Shown one piece after another: positions 1 through 9,116 of a DNA stretch of 64,000 nucleotides. Numbering within the stretch: position 1 is the stretch's first letter; every line of letters starts with the position of its first letter. Under the pieces are notes generated by a model. That model made no database searches and was not told the origin of the DNA. It worked only from the letters and a program-made list of their open reading frames with translations. A program made the translations under genes and the position numbers. This DNA comes from Acanthopleuribacter pedis (GTDB lineage Bacteria > Acidobacteriota > Holophagae > Acanthopleuribacterales > Acanthopleuribacteraceae). The stretch covers positions 62,001 through 126,000 of the forward strand of contig NZ_JAFREP010000028.1 of NCBI RefSeq assembly GCF_017377855.1. Reading direction: 5' to 3'.

Positions 1-33
1 ACTAAAGGCAGTAAAAACAAGCCCGAAACCAAC

Positions 34-199
34 GCGGGGTGTTGCGGCGGGGTGTTGCGGCGGGGTGTTGCGGCGGGGTGTTGCGGCGGGGTGTTGCGGC
101 GGGGTGTTGCGGCGGGGTGTTGCGGCGGGGTGTTGCGGCGGCGCGCAGCGGCGGGGTGTTGCGGCGGCGCGCAGCGGCGGCGCGCAGCGGCGCGTCGAC
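34..199. repeat. 13-bp tandem repeat array
   Basis: Eleven complete 13-bp units run from 44 to 186, with partial units on both sides. Two unit types share the first seven bases: GCGGCGGGGTGTT (seven copies in a row, then one more at 148-160) and GCGGCGGCGCGCA (135-147, 161-173, 174-186). Because 13 is not a multiple of 3, every frame stays open and three units encode a 13-residue period; this explains the open frames here, which I do not regard as genes. The array lies downstream of the 3' end of the large exoprotein gene. Bases 200-339 hold nothing recognisable. Confidence 0.95.
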
Positions 200-339
200 C
201 GCACCTACCGACATGGTTATGTAGCCGCTGAAATCCGCCTCACGATGCTTCTGACGGCTTTACAATTACAAATTGGCCGGCCCCAGAAAGCCAACCCGGT
301 TTTCACCGCAATCAAAACCTACCGCGACGCAAATCAAAC

Positions 340-3300
340 CTAAGGTTCCCTCAAAGGCACCGCATTTAGCCCGGCCAAGAACCGACGCGTCTCACCGTTG
401 TGGTCACCCCACAGCAGGAAACCGGCGAGTTGGTTTTGGTCGCCCTCGATGATCAGTGAACCCGCTTCGGCCGTATGATCCGGGAACAAGGTTCCCAACA
501 AAACCGTGGTTTTAGAGGCCGGCGCCAGGATCGCTAGGTTTTGCGTTGCCAGCAACGCGCCCGCATCGTCGTACAACCTCGCGGTCGCTGCTACCGGCGT
601 CTCCCCGGTGTTTACCACAACCAAACCGGTCCACGCGTTTTCATTGGCGCGCAGGCGCGGGTACAACAAGCGGACCGCGCTTTGGTCGTCGCTTTGAATG
701 CCGGCGAACAGCTCGTTGCCACTGGTCGTCGGTGCGCCGAACAGCTCATAACCGATCAAGGGTTGGGATGAACGGACCCGCACCCAAGCGGTGCCTGGTG
801 GATATCGGTCGGGATTACCAAGCATGTTGGTACGGTCGAACAGCAAGGTTTCTTTTTGACGCGCGCCCAGGGACAACAGTTGCGTTTTCAGCAGGTTCCC
901 CGCCGCATCGTAGTGTTCCTCGGTGATGTTCGCCGTCCCCTCCCCCACGTTGATGTACACCAGCCCGGTCCAAAACAAATCGGTATCGGCGGCGACGTGA
1001 AGGAAATGGAGGGTTTCAGAAGTTGTTCCGCGCAAAGCCATCGCCGCGCTTTCTTTTTCTGCCGGCACCCGGCTAAAACGTTCAACGGCGGTCAGGGGCA
1101 CCTCGCTGACCAGCAAACCCCAATCGGTATTGCTCAAGTCGGCACCGAAAAGATCGGCCATTTCAAGCGCCTTGCCGTGGAGCCCTTGACCCAAGCCGTC
1201 GGCCTGGACAGCGACCCCGGCGGGAAAACCAGTCAGCCGGGTTTCGCCCGCGGCGGTCGCGGGGTTCAGCGCAAAAAGTGCGGTACGGAACTGGGCGGTA
1301 TCTTTGGCGATATGGGGCATGTAGGTGGTGGTTGCGGGCGGTTGCGCCAACCAGGCCGAACGTGTTTCAGCATCGGACCGTTCGGCGAAAGCGACCAAGG
1401 GCAGATCGCTTTCGATGCGCACCCAACGCACGGCGGAGGGGGCCTGATCGAACCATTGGTCCATGGCTAATTCAACGCGTGCACCGGATGCCAACCGCGT
1501 CACCCGGGTACTGCTCTCAACCAAGGCCCCGGACGCGGTGAAGCCGTGCAGGCGCAGCTCCGTCTCAGTTTCGCCGGGATTGTGCACACCCAAGCGGGTG
1601 ACGACACCGGCGCCGTGCCGCAAATCGCCCAGCAAGGCAACCTGTTCAGCGGTCGCATCCCCGCCGGCGGGCAACGGTTCGAGCAAGGGACGCAGGAACA
1701 CGCCGTTCCCATGGGTGGCCAGCAACAGCATGCGGGTTTCGGGGTCGATGTTGAGATCGCCGACCAAAACCGCCTCGGGCAAACCGGCGGTGAGCGAAAA
1801 CCAGGAAAAACCGTCGTCAAGGCTGACAAAAACACCCAGGTCGTTCCCTATATAAATGTGTTCGGGAAATGCAGGATCCAACACCACGGCGGTGGTGGGC
1901 AGATCCGGCAACAAGCCGCCGTCCAGGGCGACCCAGGTCGCGCCACCGTCGCGGCTTCGGTAGACATGGTCGGCGCCAAACCCTGACAAAACAAGGGTAA
2001 AGACGCGGTCATCGCGTGGGTCTACCGCGATATCCATCACATAGCGGTCAGGGAGGTTCGCGGTGATTTCGGCCCAGGTCTCGCCCCCGTCGCGGCTGGT
2101 AAACAGACGCATGCGCTCGCGGTCGGGCGCGGTCGCCGTGACCACAACATCGGCATTCCCCGGCGCAACCGCCAAGGCCAACAAGGGATCACGTCCTAAG
2201 GGCGAACCACCGTTACCCGCGCGCCAATTTTGGCCCCAATTGTCACTGACCCATACCGTGTTGCGCCCGGCGTACAAACGGCCCGGCTGAAGCGACGGCA
2301 TCACCACCGGCGCGTTAAAGCTGGTGGTGGCGGCCGGCGCTTCCGGGTCACAGTCGGTGTCGTTGGGTGCACAAATCGGAGGCGCTTGAGCGATACCGCC
2401 GTCGAGAAAGGTCATAAAAGGCCCGCCGACCAGGACGCGTTCGGGGTTGCTGGGATCCAAAACCACATAGCCGGCCTCGTGGCCGACAAAACGCTGTTCC
2501 ATCCGGCCGCCGTTTTCATCCTCAACCACCCAAAAAGAACCGTAGTGGTCTTGAACGGTGCCCACCAACTGGTTGGCACCCACGGCCGCAACCGAGGTGC
2601 CGTTGTAGAACTGTAGGGTTTGGTAACCGGCGTAGGCGGAAACCCAGTGGTTCCCGCCGTCACGGGTCATGACAATGCCTTGATCCGCGGCCACCACCAT
2701 GAAGTTGGGGTCATGGGGCGAGGTAGCCATGGCGTGGAAATCGGCAAAGGAGCTTAGGCCGTTGTCAGGCGGTAAAAAATCAATGTTGGCGCCGTTGTCG
2801 CGGCTGATTTGCATGAACAAACCGCCCACCCACACATGATCGGGCCGGCTTGCGTCAACATGGGCGAAATGCGAATACCAACCCTGGTGACCCGAGTAGT
2901 CTTCCTCATTCACGACGGTCCAGGTGGCGCCCGCATCGGTCGAACGGCAAAGCCAAGTGGCGTTTTGGGCCGAGCCGTGAACACCGGCGACCCGGTAATC
3001 GTTGCCGATGGATGCAAAAACCAAATCGGGCTGTTGCGGGGCGGCGTGGAGGATGGCCTTGCCACCAAAAGATTCGGGCACGCCGTCGCGAATTTTTTGC
3101 CAGGAGCGACCGCCGTCCGTGCCGAGGTAAAGGCCGTGGTCGGCGCTGGCGAAACCGCCGCAAGCCGCGACAATGCGGCCCGCGTGATTGGGGAACACGA
3201 CCAGGCTGGTGGCCATGGGCACGTCCAAACTGAGCGACCATTGACGCCCGCCGTCGTCAGACCGAAACACGCCCTCGGTGGTCGCGGCCCAAACGCGATC

Positions 3301-3993
3301 AGCAACCACGGGGTCATAGGCGATGTCTTGCACGCCGCGACCCTGCGCCTCGCGCCAGTCCAAAACCGGCCGCCAGGTTTCCCCGCCGTCACGTGATTGG
3401 AGAATGCCGATGCCGTAGCTGCCGCGGGTTTCCCGATGGGCCACACCGGGAAAGGTTTCTTTGTAGCCGTAAACTTCGCCGGTTCCGATCAGGATGTGGT
3501 CGGGTTGGTTGGGGTTGACGGCAATTGCGGCAACACCGAGCACGGGATAGCCGGTAGTCACCCGGCGCCACACGGGTTGGGTATCGGCGGTTTCGGTAAC
3601 CCACAAACCGCCGGAGGCGGAGCCGGCATACAGAATATTGGGTTTCGTGGGATGAAATTCCAGGGCCAGGGTACGGCCGGCACGGAGGGCGGGCACGGAT
3701 TGCCAAAGGGTCTCTCTTTTGTGTAACACCTCGGCGGCGGAAAGGTTTCGCCGCGCCGCTTGATACGCGCGATGGAAGCCTTGCTTGGGAAAAACCGGGT
3801 GAGGCCAGGCGCGTTGCCGGCTCCACGCGGAGAGGCCGTTGTAAGAGCCGGGCGTGCGCGGCCGCAAGGGCTCGGCTTGTTGGGCGGTTTCCGTTGCCGT
3901 TGGCGGAGACAGCAGCGCGGAACCGGAGAAAATCAACACGGCGGCGAAAATCAATGCAAAAAACAGCAGCATGGGACGAGATAGAGAAACCAT
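340..3993 (-). CDS. Secreted Asp-box (BNR/sialidase-fold) repeat protein
   Basis: 1217 residues. The N-terminus is an uncleaved anchor or signal peptide (hydrophobic stretch at about residues 8-30). From about residue 90 to 770 there are many Asp-box motifs of the form S-x-D-x-G-x-x-W (for example SRDGGETW, STDAGATW, SRDGGATW, SLDDGFSW), typical of sialidase, Vps10/sortilin and xyloglucanase beta-propellers. This supports one or two propellers but gives no substrate. The C-terminal part, about 440 residues, has no Asp boxes; it looks like repeated beta-sandwich modules with recurring phrases such as WTGLVYINVGEG and WTGLVVVNTGET. I see no catalytic sialidase signature. The ATG at 3993 has an AAAGG ribosome-binding site 8 bases upstream. 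It is a single-gene unit; likely an extracellular or surface binding or hydrolytic protein, function unassigned. Confidence 0.85.
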   Translation of the reverse strand: MVSLSRPMLLFFALIFAAVLIFSGSALLSPPTATETAQQAEPLRPRTPGSYNGLSAWSRQRAWPHPVFPKQGFHRAYQAARRNLSAAEVLHKRETLWQSVPALRAGRTLALEFHPTKPNILYAGSASGGLWVTETADTQPVWRRVTTGYPVLGVAAIAVNPNQPDHILIGTGEVYGYKETFPGVAHRETRGSYGIGILQSRDGGETWRPVLDWREAQGRGVQDIAYDPVVADRVWAATTEGVFRSDDGGRQWSLSLDVPMATSLVVFPNHAGRIVAACGGFASADHGLYLGTDGGRSWQKIRDGVPESFGGKAILHAAPQQPDLVFASIGNDYRVAGVHGSAQNATWLCRSTDAGATWTVVNEEDYSGHQGWYSHFAHVDASRPDHVWVGGLFMQISRDNGANIDFLPPDNGLSSFADFHAMATSPHDPNFMVVAADQGIVMTRDGGNHWVSAYAGYQTLQFYNGTSVAAVGANQLVGTVQDHYGSFWVVEDENGGRMEQRFVGHEAGYVVLDPSNPERVLVGGPFMTFLDGGIAQAPPICAPNDTDCDPEAPAATTSFNAPVVMPSLQPGRLYAGRNTVWVSDNWGQNWRAGNGGSPLGRDPLLALAVAPGNADVVVTATAPDRERMRLFTSRDGGETWAEITANLPDRYVMDIAVDPRDDRVFTLVLSGFGADHVYRSRDGGATWVALDGGLLPDLPTTAVVLDPAFPEHIYIGNDLGVFVSLDDGFSWFSLTAGLPEAVLVGDLNIDPETRMLLLATHGNGVFLRPLLEPLPAGGDATAEQVALLGDLRHGAGVVTRLGVHNPGETETELRLHGFTASGALVESSTRVTRLASGARVELAMDQWFDQAPSAVRWVRIESDLPLVAFAERSDAETRSAWLAQPPATTTYMPHIAKDTAQFRTALFALNPATAAGETRLTGFPAGVAVQADGLGQGLHGKALEMADLFGADLSNTDWGLLVSEVPLTAVERFSRVPAEKESAAMALRGTTSETLHFLHVAADTDLFWTGLVYINVGEGTANITEEHYDAAGNLLKTQLLSLGARQKETLLFDRTNMLGNPDRYPPGTAWVRVRSSQPLIGYELFGAPTTSGNELFAGIQSDDQSAVRLLYPRLRANENAWTGLVVVNTGETPVAATARLYDDAGALLATQNLAILAPASKTTVLLGTLFPDHTAEAGSLIIEGDQNQLAGFLLWGDHNGETRRFLAGLNAVPLREP

Positions 3994-4531
3994 AAAGAGA
4001 ACCTTTCCAAGCGATCAAATAGCTTACAAAAAACTTCTTTAGCAAGTTCGAAGCCAACCGATGCGAGGATCGGTGTTCACCGGCTGCTCGGCGGAGGCCC
4101 CAAAAACAGGGACAACCGGGGGCGCGGCCTGGACAGGTGCTCGGTTACCAAAAACCAACTTATTCGGAAAAAAAATTAGGGAAATCCAACCCGCCGGCCG
4201 TTTGTATAGTCTAGGTGTTCCCGTTTGGCGGCGACGCAAAGAATACACGTCCTCATTCTTGCCAAAGTGTTCTACAATGGGGTAACGCATTCACAAAAAT
4301 CGAATGATTGATCGATCTCGAGATCGCGGCATTCGAACCATCCCTCGCCAGATAAACCACCGGCTTCACCTGAACCACATCATCCTTTCTCGACACGGGC
4401 AGAGATTCTGATTGTGTTTTTTATCGATTGCGGAACGGTTGCTGACCGTTCATCGGTTGTTTTCCTTACCCCGTGTGCGCGCTTGAGCCCTGGGTCACTC
4501 AAACGCGGACGTCCTCGATCTCGGAGATTTC
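3994..4531. other. Divergent intergenic region
   Basis: 538 bases between the divergent Asp-box and VWA genes. It must hold both promoters, but I find no convincing -35/-10 pair or palindrome. Open frames here lack ribosome-binding sites and protein-like composition. Confidence 0.5.
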
Positions 4532-6715
4532 ATGATCCATACGTTGTCAAGACGCCCCGTCTTTCTGCTGTTGCTGCTTGCCCCGCTTGCTTTTCTTTCG
4601 GCGCAATCCGACGCGCCGCCGCGCAGCCTCTACTTTATTTCCTTGGAGACCAAAACAACCAAAAAAGAGTTGGTGGTCTCCCCCAAACTCACCCCCTATT
4701 TTGGTCACGATCTGCTGAACAAGGAGCCCTACGGCTTCTCGCCCAGCCTGCGTGACAGCCTGCTGGACGGTTCCATGCGGCGCGTTTGGTCGGTGCTGCG
4801 CCACATCGACAACCACCGCGCTTCCGTTTTTGAAGGGAAAAAGATCGACAAACCGGTGGTGTTTTACCGGATGGTGGTGGGAACCACCTTGCGCAATACC
4901 AAAGGGAAAGCGCTACAACGGCGTGCCCACCGCCTGCGTATCGGTATCGCGGCCGAGGTGGGCAAGATGTTCGTACAAACCCCGGAAGACCAACACCTGG
5001 TTGCCTTTGACGGGGGCGAGGCGGCCTACCGCGAGCTGCTGGAATTTCTGTTTTACCCCAAGAAGGAACTGCGCTTTCGCATTCCCAAGGATCCCGAGTT
5101 TCTGATCGACCTGCACTTCCTGCATCCAACCACGCCGCTCGGCGAGAAATACGACCTATTGGTCGCGGTTGGCGGTCACAAGGCGGTTTGGCGCCGCGAC
5201 GATCACGACCGCTTTCCGGTTCACATGGGCACGGTGGCCTTTGAAAAAACAGACGCGGGACTGCTGCAGGTCAACAACCACCATCTCAACTATTACCTGA
5301 ACAGCCAGAATTTGTACAAGGCGGCGCTGCAAGCCCAAGAATCCGGCGATTACCCAACGGCGGAAAAACGATTTACCGAGTATTTAGAACTCTGTCCTTC
5401 CGATCCCCAGGCGCTGGCGGCGCTGGGCCGCAACCTGCTGGCGCAAAACCGCCTCCTCGACGCGCAAGATTTGCTCGAAAAGAACCGCGTCTTTCTCAAC
5501 CATCACCCCGAGGCGCGCGCCTTCATGGCCAAAACGGAGCGATTGATGGCGGGCGAAAGCGAGAAACTGCTGGGCGAACGGGACAGCTTCGCCAAAATCG
5601 ACGACGCCGATTTTAAATTCGTGGCCCCGATCAGCAACGACACGGTGGGTGGCGAAATCGACATCGAACTGGCGGCGTTTCAAACGACCAGCCCGATCCT
5701 GCGCCTCGACATGCACCTCAACGGCAAGAAACTTACCTCGCTGTACGGTCCCCCCTACACGGTCAAACACGAGTTCTCCGACCGCGGTCGCCAACAACTT
5801 GAAGCAACGGCGTGGTTTTACGACCGCACCTATCGCCAAACGACGGCCCGTTTCAAAACGGTTGATTTGGGCGCGGAGGAAGCGGTCAACTTGGTAACGG
5901 TGCGCGCGGTGGTCACCCAGAACAACCGTAAATTTTTGCGCAATTTGGAGAAAAACGATTTTCAGGTGATCGAGCGGGGCGTGGCGCGGCCGATTGTGCG
6001 GTTTACCCAAAACCAAGCACCGCTGAATGTCGCCATTCTGGTGGATACCTCGGGGTCGATGGGCGGCGAAAAAATTTACAGCACCCAATACGCGGTAAGC
6101 GGGTTCCTCGACCAATTGGAACCCCGCGACAGTGCGGCGATCTACACCTTTGACCAAAAGGTCCTGCGCCATTCGCATTTCACCAACCAATACGACCAAC
6201 TCAGCCGCAACCTCAACACCTTGAGCGCCCAATCGGTGACCTCGCTGTACGATGCGATCATGACGGCCCACAAGGATTTGATGACCCAAAAGGGGACCAA
6301 GGCGATTATCGTGGTCTCGGACGGGCGCGACACCAATTCATCGGTGCGTTTCTCCCAACTCAAATACATGCTGGGCGATTCACCGGTGTTGCTGTACCCG
6401 ATTTACTTCACCGACAGCAAAGATCCCGAATGGGCCAAGGCCCACTTTGAGACCTTGGTCGAGCTGGCGGACGCCACCGGTTGCTTCGCGAGCGCGGTGG
6501 ATACCACGCTGCACCTGGACCAACGCTTCCAAAACATTTACCAGGAACTCAAATCCTATTACCTGCTCAACTTCTACACCCGCGCGCAGAACTTACACGC
6601 GGGTTCGCTGGACCTGTTGGTCAAAAAGTTCAACGCGCGTGCCCGTTTCCGCCCGTTCCACGGCAAGCTGGACGAGCTGTTTGACGCGAGCGAAACCTCG
6701 GGCGACGCGGACTAA
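4532..6715 (+). CDS. Secreted VWA domain protein with TPR segment
   Basis: 727 residues with a clear signal peptide (hydrophobic residues about 10-24, ending near SAQS). A TPR-like segment (about residues 255-330) follows a long N-terminal region, then a beta-rich linker, and a von Willebrand factor A domain at about 500-690 with the metal-ion motif DTSGSM (D-x-S-x-S) and later DGRDTNS. The layout resembles the VWFA-related domain proteins abundant in Acidobacteriota. Likely an exported adhesion or scaffold protein; no enzymatic motif seen. The start at 4532 has a GGAG about 7 bases upstream. A strong hairpin terminator follows the stop. Confidence 0.85.
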   Translation: MIHTLSRRPVFLLLLLAPLAFLSAQSDAPPRSLYFISLETKTTKKELVVSPKLTPYFGHDLLNKEPYGFSPSLRDSLLDGSMRRVWSVLRHIDNHRASVFEGKKIDKPVVFYRMVVGTTLRNTKGKALQRRAHRLRIGIAAEVGKMFVQTPEDQHLVAFDGGEAAYRELLEFLFYPKKELRFRIPKDPEFLIDLHFLHPTTPLGEKYDLLVAVGGHKAVWRRDDHDRFPVHMGTVAFEKTDAGLLQVNNHHLNYYLNSQNLYKAALQAQESGDYPTAEKRFTEYLELCPSDPQALAALGRNLLAQNRLLDAQDLLEKNRVFLNHHPEARAFMAKTERLMAGESEKLLGERDSFAKIDDADFKFVAPISNDTVGGEIDIELAAFQTTSPILRLDMHLNGKKLTSLYGPPYTVKHEFSDRGRQQLEATAWFYDRTYRQTTARFKTVDLGAEEAVNLVTVRAVVTQNNRKFLRNLEKNDFQVIERGVARPIVRFTQNQAPLNVAILVDTSGSMGGEKIYSTQYAVSGFLDQLEPRDSAAIYTFDQKVLRHSHFTNQYDQLSRNLNTLSAQSVTSLYDAIMTAHKDLMTQKGTKAIIVVSDGRDTNSSVRFSQLKYMLGDSPVLLYPIYFTDSKDPEWAKAHFETLVELADATGCFASAVDTTLHLDQRFQNIYQELKSYYLLNFYTRAQNLHAGSLDLLVKKFNARARFRPFHGKLDELFDASETSGDAD

Positions 6716-6719
6716 CGCG

Positions 6720-6768
6720 CGCGCGGCTGACGCATCGGTGGACCGGTGCGTTAGCGCGCGGGTTTTTT
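6720..6768 (+). terminator. Rho-independent terminator of the VWA gene
   Basis: A long stem runs between 6720-6738 and 6743-6760 with loop TGGA; the inner stem is ACGCATCGG/CCGGTGCGT and the outer arm continues to CGCGCG with one bulge. It is followed by GGTTTTTT (6761-6768). It overlaps the stop codon of the convergent methyltransferase gene. Confidence 0.85.
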
Positions 6769-7407
6769 GGCTTCGACGTACAGACTTTCGTGGGAACGCT
6801 CGTGAAGGTTGAGCGGTCCGGGGTTGGGGATGGCGGTCTCGCCCGCGGCAAGCGCTTTGGCTTCAACAAAACCCTGGGCTTCAATCAGTGCACACAGGGA
6901 TTGGGCGTCGTACTGCCATTGGTGGCGCCGTTCACCAACGATGAGGTAAAACAAGCGCTTGCGAAAACTGTTGGGCTTGTCGTTAACCATGTTGAGTTTT
7001 TCAACAAACTGATCGGCATTGCCGGAAGCCAGGTATTCATCGACCAGAATGCGCAGGTCGGGCACGGCAATGCGCAAAATGCCGCCGGGTTTCAGCACCC
7101 GAAAGGCTTCCTGTAAAAAACGCTCCGCTTTGGTCGGCACCAGGTGTTCCAGCATGTGACAAGAATAAAGTACCTGAACACAATCGGCGCCGAGCGGGAG
7201 GCGGTTGGTTGCATCAGCAAAGTTGATTTCATTTTCCCGCACGAAGGCGATAAATTTCTTCTGGCTCGCGCCAACCAAACCCACGCCGCTCAAGAGCCGA
7301 AACAGAAGCGGATGTTTTGCCAGACGCACACTGGGTGAATTATCAAAATTGCGCCAGCCTGGCGTGGGTGTCATGCCACACCCAACATTAATGCACAATT
7401 GATCCAT
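6751..7407 (-). CDS. Class I SAM-dependent methyltransferase
   Basis: 218 residues. Motif I is visible at the N-terminus (INVGCGMTPTPGWRNFD), followed by an acidic strand (INFADAT) and the LEHL motif after strand 4, then LKPGGILRIAVPD, all typical of Methyltransf_11-type enzymes seen in polysaccharide and cell-surface loci. The substrate cannot be inferred. The ATG at 7407 has GGGAG 6 bases upstream. Its 3' end lies inside the terminator of the convergent VWA gene. Confidence 0.8.
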   Translation of the reverse strand: MDQLCINVGCGMTPTPGWRNFDNSPSVRLAKHPLLFRLLSGVGLVGASQKKFIAFVRENEINFADATNRLPLGADCVQVLYSCHMLEHLVPTKAERFLQEAFRVLKPGGILRIAVPDLRILVDEYLASGNADQFVEKLNMVNDKPNSFRKRLFYLIVGERRHQWQYDAQSLCALIEAQGFVEAKALAAGETAIPNPGPLNLHERSHESLYVEAKKPAR

Positions 7408-7532
7408 GGATGCTCCCGTGTCTTCACACTATTTCAAGCATGGGTAGTTTCAATGATTTCTTAAAATCTTAGGCGAAGTATAAGCCGTTTGGCATGGTGC
7501 GACAAGACCCAACCATCGCGGGCCCGCGGCCG

Positions 7533-7970
7533 TTATTTTTGGGTTGGAACGAGCAGCACGGGCACATGCGCCTCGCGGATCACACCTTCGCTCACGTTGC
7601 CCATCAGCAACTTGTACAGCTTGCCGTGACCGTGCGTGCCCATGACGACATATTCGATGTCGTGTTTCTTGATGGTTTCGAGCAAGGTACTTACGGTCGG
7701 CCCCTGCACCAACAGAGCGGTGGCCTCAAGGCCCTGAGCCCGCAAACCTTCGGCCCAGGCTTGCAAGCGGCGGTGCTCCTCACGCAATTCGTGGGCGCGG
7801 TTGTCGCGCACGTGTTGCGGCCCGGCCTCGTAGCCGACAAAATCGGGATCGGGCGCGGCAACGTGAATCAGCCATAATTTGTCCCCAAAAGCTTTGCCTA
7901 ACTTGCCGGCCTCGGCGACAACGCGATCACTGACATCGGAGAAATCAAGGGCGACCAGGATTTGGCTCAT
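7533..7970 (-). CDS. Universal stress protein (UspA family)
   Basis: 145 residues, the normal size for a single-domain Usp. The N-terminal strand ILVALDFSD and the C-terminal nucleotide-binding signature G-T-H-G-H-G followed by G-N-V-S-E place it in the ATP-binding subgroup. Cytoplasmic stress and nucleotide-responsive role by family. AAGGAG lies 6 bases before the ATG at 7970. It diverges from the DUF99 gene, with about 100 bases between them. Confidence 0.9.
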   Translation of the reverse strand: MSQILVALDFSDVSDRVVAEAGKLGKAFGDKLWLIHVAAPDPDFVGYEAGPQHVRDNRAHELREEHRRLQAWAEGLRAQGLEATALLVQGPTVSTLLETIKKHDIEYVVMGTHGHGKLYKLLMGNVSEGVIREAHVPVLLVPTQK

Positions 7971-8073
7971 AACGACTCCTTATGCTTGTCTGATGGTTTG
8001 ATACCAGGTAGCATGCTGGAAAAAACGCTTTGATGCAACCGTTCACCGGTGAATCCGCTAAAGTAAGGCGATC

Positions 8074-8688
8074 ATGCCTTTTGCACGCGAGGTTGAAACC
8101 ATGAAATCGTTGCAAACCCTCTTGGAACGCCCCAAAAACATTCGTGTCCTCGGCCTGGATGACGCGCCTTTTGATCACGAACGCGGCACCCCGGTCCACT
8201 TCGCCGGCATTGTCTGCGAGACCACCCGCATGGAAGGCATGCTTTGGGGCGAAATCACCAAGGACGGCAGCGACGCCACAGAGGTACTGATCCAGACGGT
8301 GAAGCAAAGCAAGTTCTACGATCAGATCCACGTGGTGCTGACGGACGGCATCGCCATGGGCGGTTTTAACGTAGTCGATCTACCGCGCTTGAACCGCGAA
8401 TTGGGCCGCCCCTGTATCGCGGTGATGCGCAAGCAGCCCGATTTCGACCGCATTTTTCAAGCGCTGGCGCACTTTGAAGACGGTGACACGCGCCGCGAAA
8501 CCATATTGGCCGCCGGCAGGGTGCACCATCAGGATCCGTTTTTCTTTCAGGTCCAAGGTTGCGACAGCGCGGTGGCGGGCAAGGTGCTCCAACGCCTAAC
8601 CGACACGGGCAAGGTCCCGGAAGCCTTGCGCTTGGCGCACTTGATCGGCGGCGCGGTCAAAACCGGTGAAAGCGGAAAGCGGGCTTAA
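8074..8688 (+). CDS. DUF99 family protein
   Basis: 204 residues. RVLGLDDAPF near the N-terminus, EGMLWGEITKDGSDAT and the core LTDGIAMGGFNVVDL match the DUF99 family, which is found mostly in archaea and scattered bacteria. An RNase H-like or endonuclease V-like fold has been suggested for such families, so a nucleic-acid role is possible but unproven. The start is uncertain: ATG 8074 (TAAGG upstream) or ATG 8101 (GAGG 8 bases upstream, giving 195 residues); the family similarity begins after both. Confidence 0.8.
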   Translation: MPFAREVETMKSLQTLLERPKNIRVLGLDDAPFDHERGTPVHFAGIVCETTRMEGMLWGEITKDGSDATEVLIQTVKQSKFYDQIHVVLTDGIAMGGFNVVDLPRLNRELGRPCIAVMRKQPDFDRIFQALAHFEDGDTRRETILAAGRVHHQDPFFFQVQGCDSAVAGKVLQRLTDTGKVPEALRLAHLIGGAVKTGESGKRA

Positions 8689-8804
8689 TCAACATAGCGT
8701 GTCGGGAGATGATGTTCGGGAATTGAAGCTGCCGCGCGTTTTTTGATCGGTCGTTAACGAAATAGGTCACGCTGTTTCAGCGGCAAATTTCGGTGAGCCT
8801 TTCT

Positions 8805-9116
8805 TTATTCAGAATCCGTTTGCGGTGCCGACCAGGCCGGCGGCACCTCCGCCGGGGCGTAGACATAATATTGATAGGGTCCGTCGCGCAAGATCCATTC
8901 CCGCGGCCGGCGCTGTTCCAAATCAGCCACACCCTGATCCGGGGGCGGATCGCCCAGGCTTAGCCGCCACGCGGCGTGGCGCAACTGATTGCGGGCCTCC
9001 CCTGTTTGGTAGAGCCGCTGTTCCAACTGATGGTTGAAGCGAAAAATCACGGTTAAGGCCAACAGCAGCAACACCAAGGCACCCAGCACATCCAACAAGG
9101 CAAATGCCTTTCTCAT
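8805..9116 (-). CDS. Pseudopilin-like protein (short)
   Basis: 103 residues from the ATG at 9116, which forms an ATGA overlap with the stop of the upstream gene. The N-terminus RKA-FALLDVLGALVLLLLAL looks like a type IV prepilin/pseudopilin: cleavage after Ala, Phe at +1, an acidic residue (Asp instead of the usual Glu) at +5, then a hydrophobic helix. The C-terminal part is short and uninformative. Last gene of the type II secretion-like operon; which minor pseudopilin it corresponds to (GspI or GspH) cannot be told. Confidence 0.65.
   Translation of the reverse strand: MRKAFALLDVLGALVLLLLALTVIFRFNHQLEQRLYQTGEARNQLRHAAWRLSLGDPPPDQGVADLEQRRPREWILRDGPYQYYVYAPAEVPPAWSAPQTDSE

Noticed and set aside
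2..343. Three open reading frames across the 13-bp repeat, rich in Arg, Pro and Gly
   Set aside because: They are open only because the repeat has no stop codons in several frames; there is no ribosome-binding site and no protein-like composition outside the repeat.
856..1470. A 204-codon plus-strand frame
   Set aside because: Antisense to the Asp-box protein; no family features.
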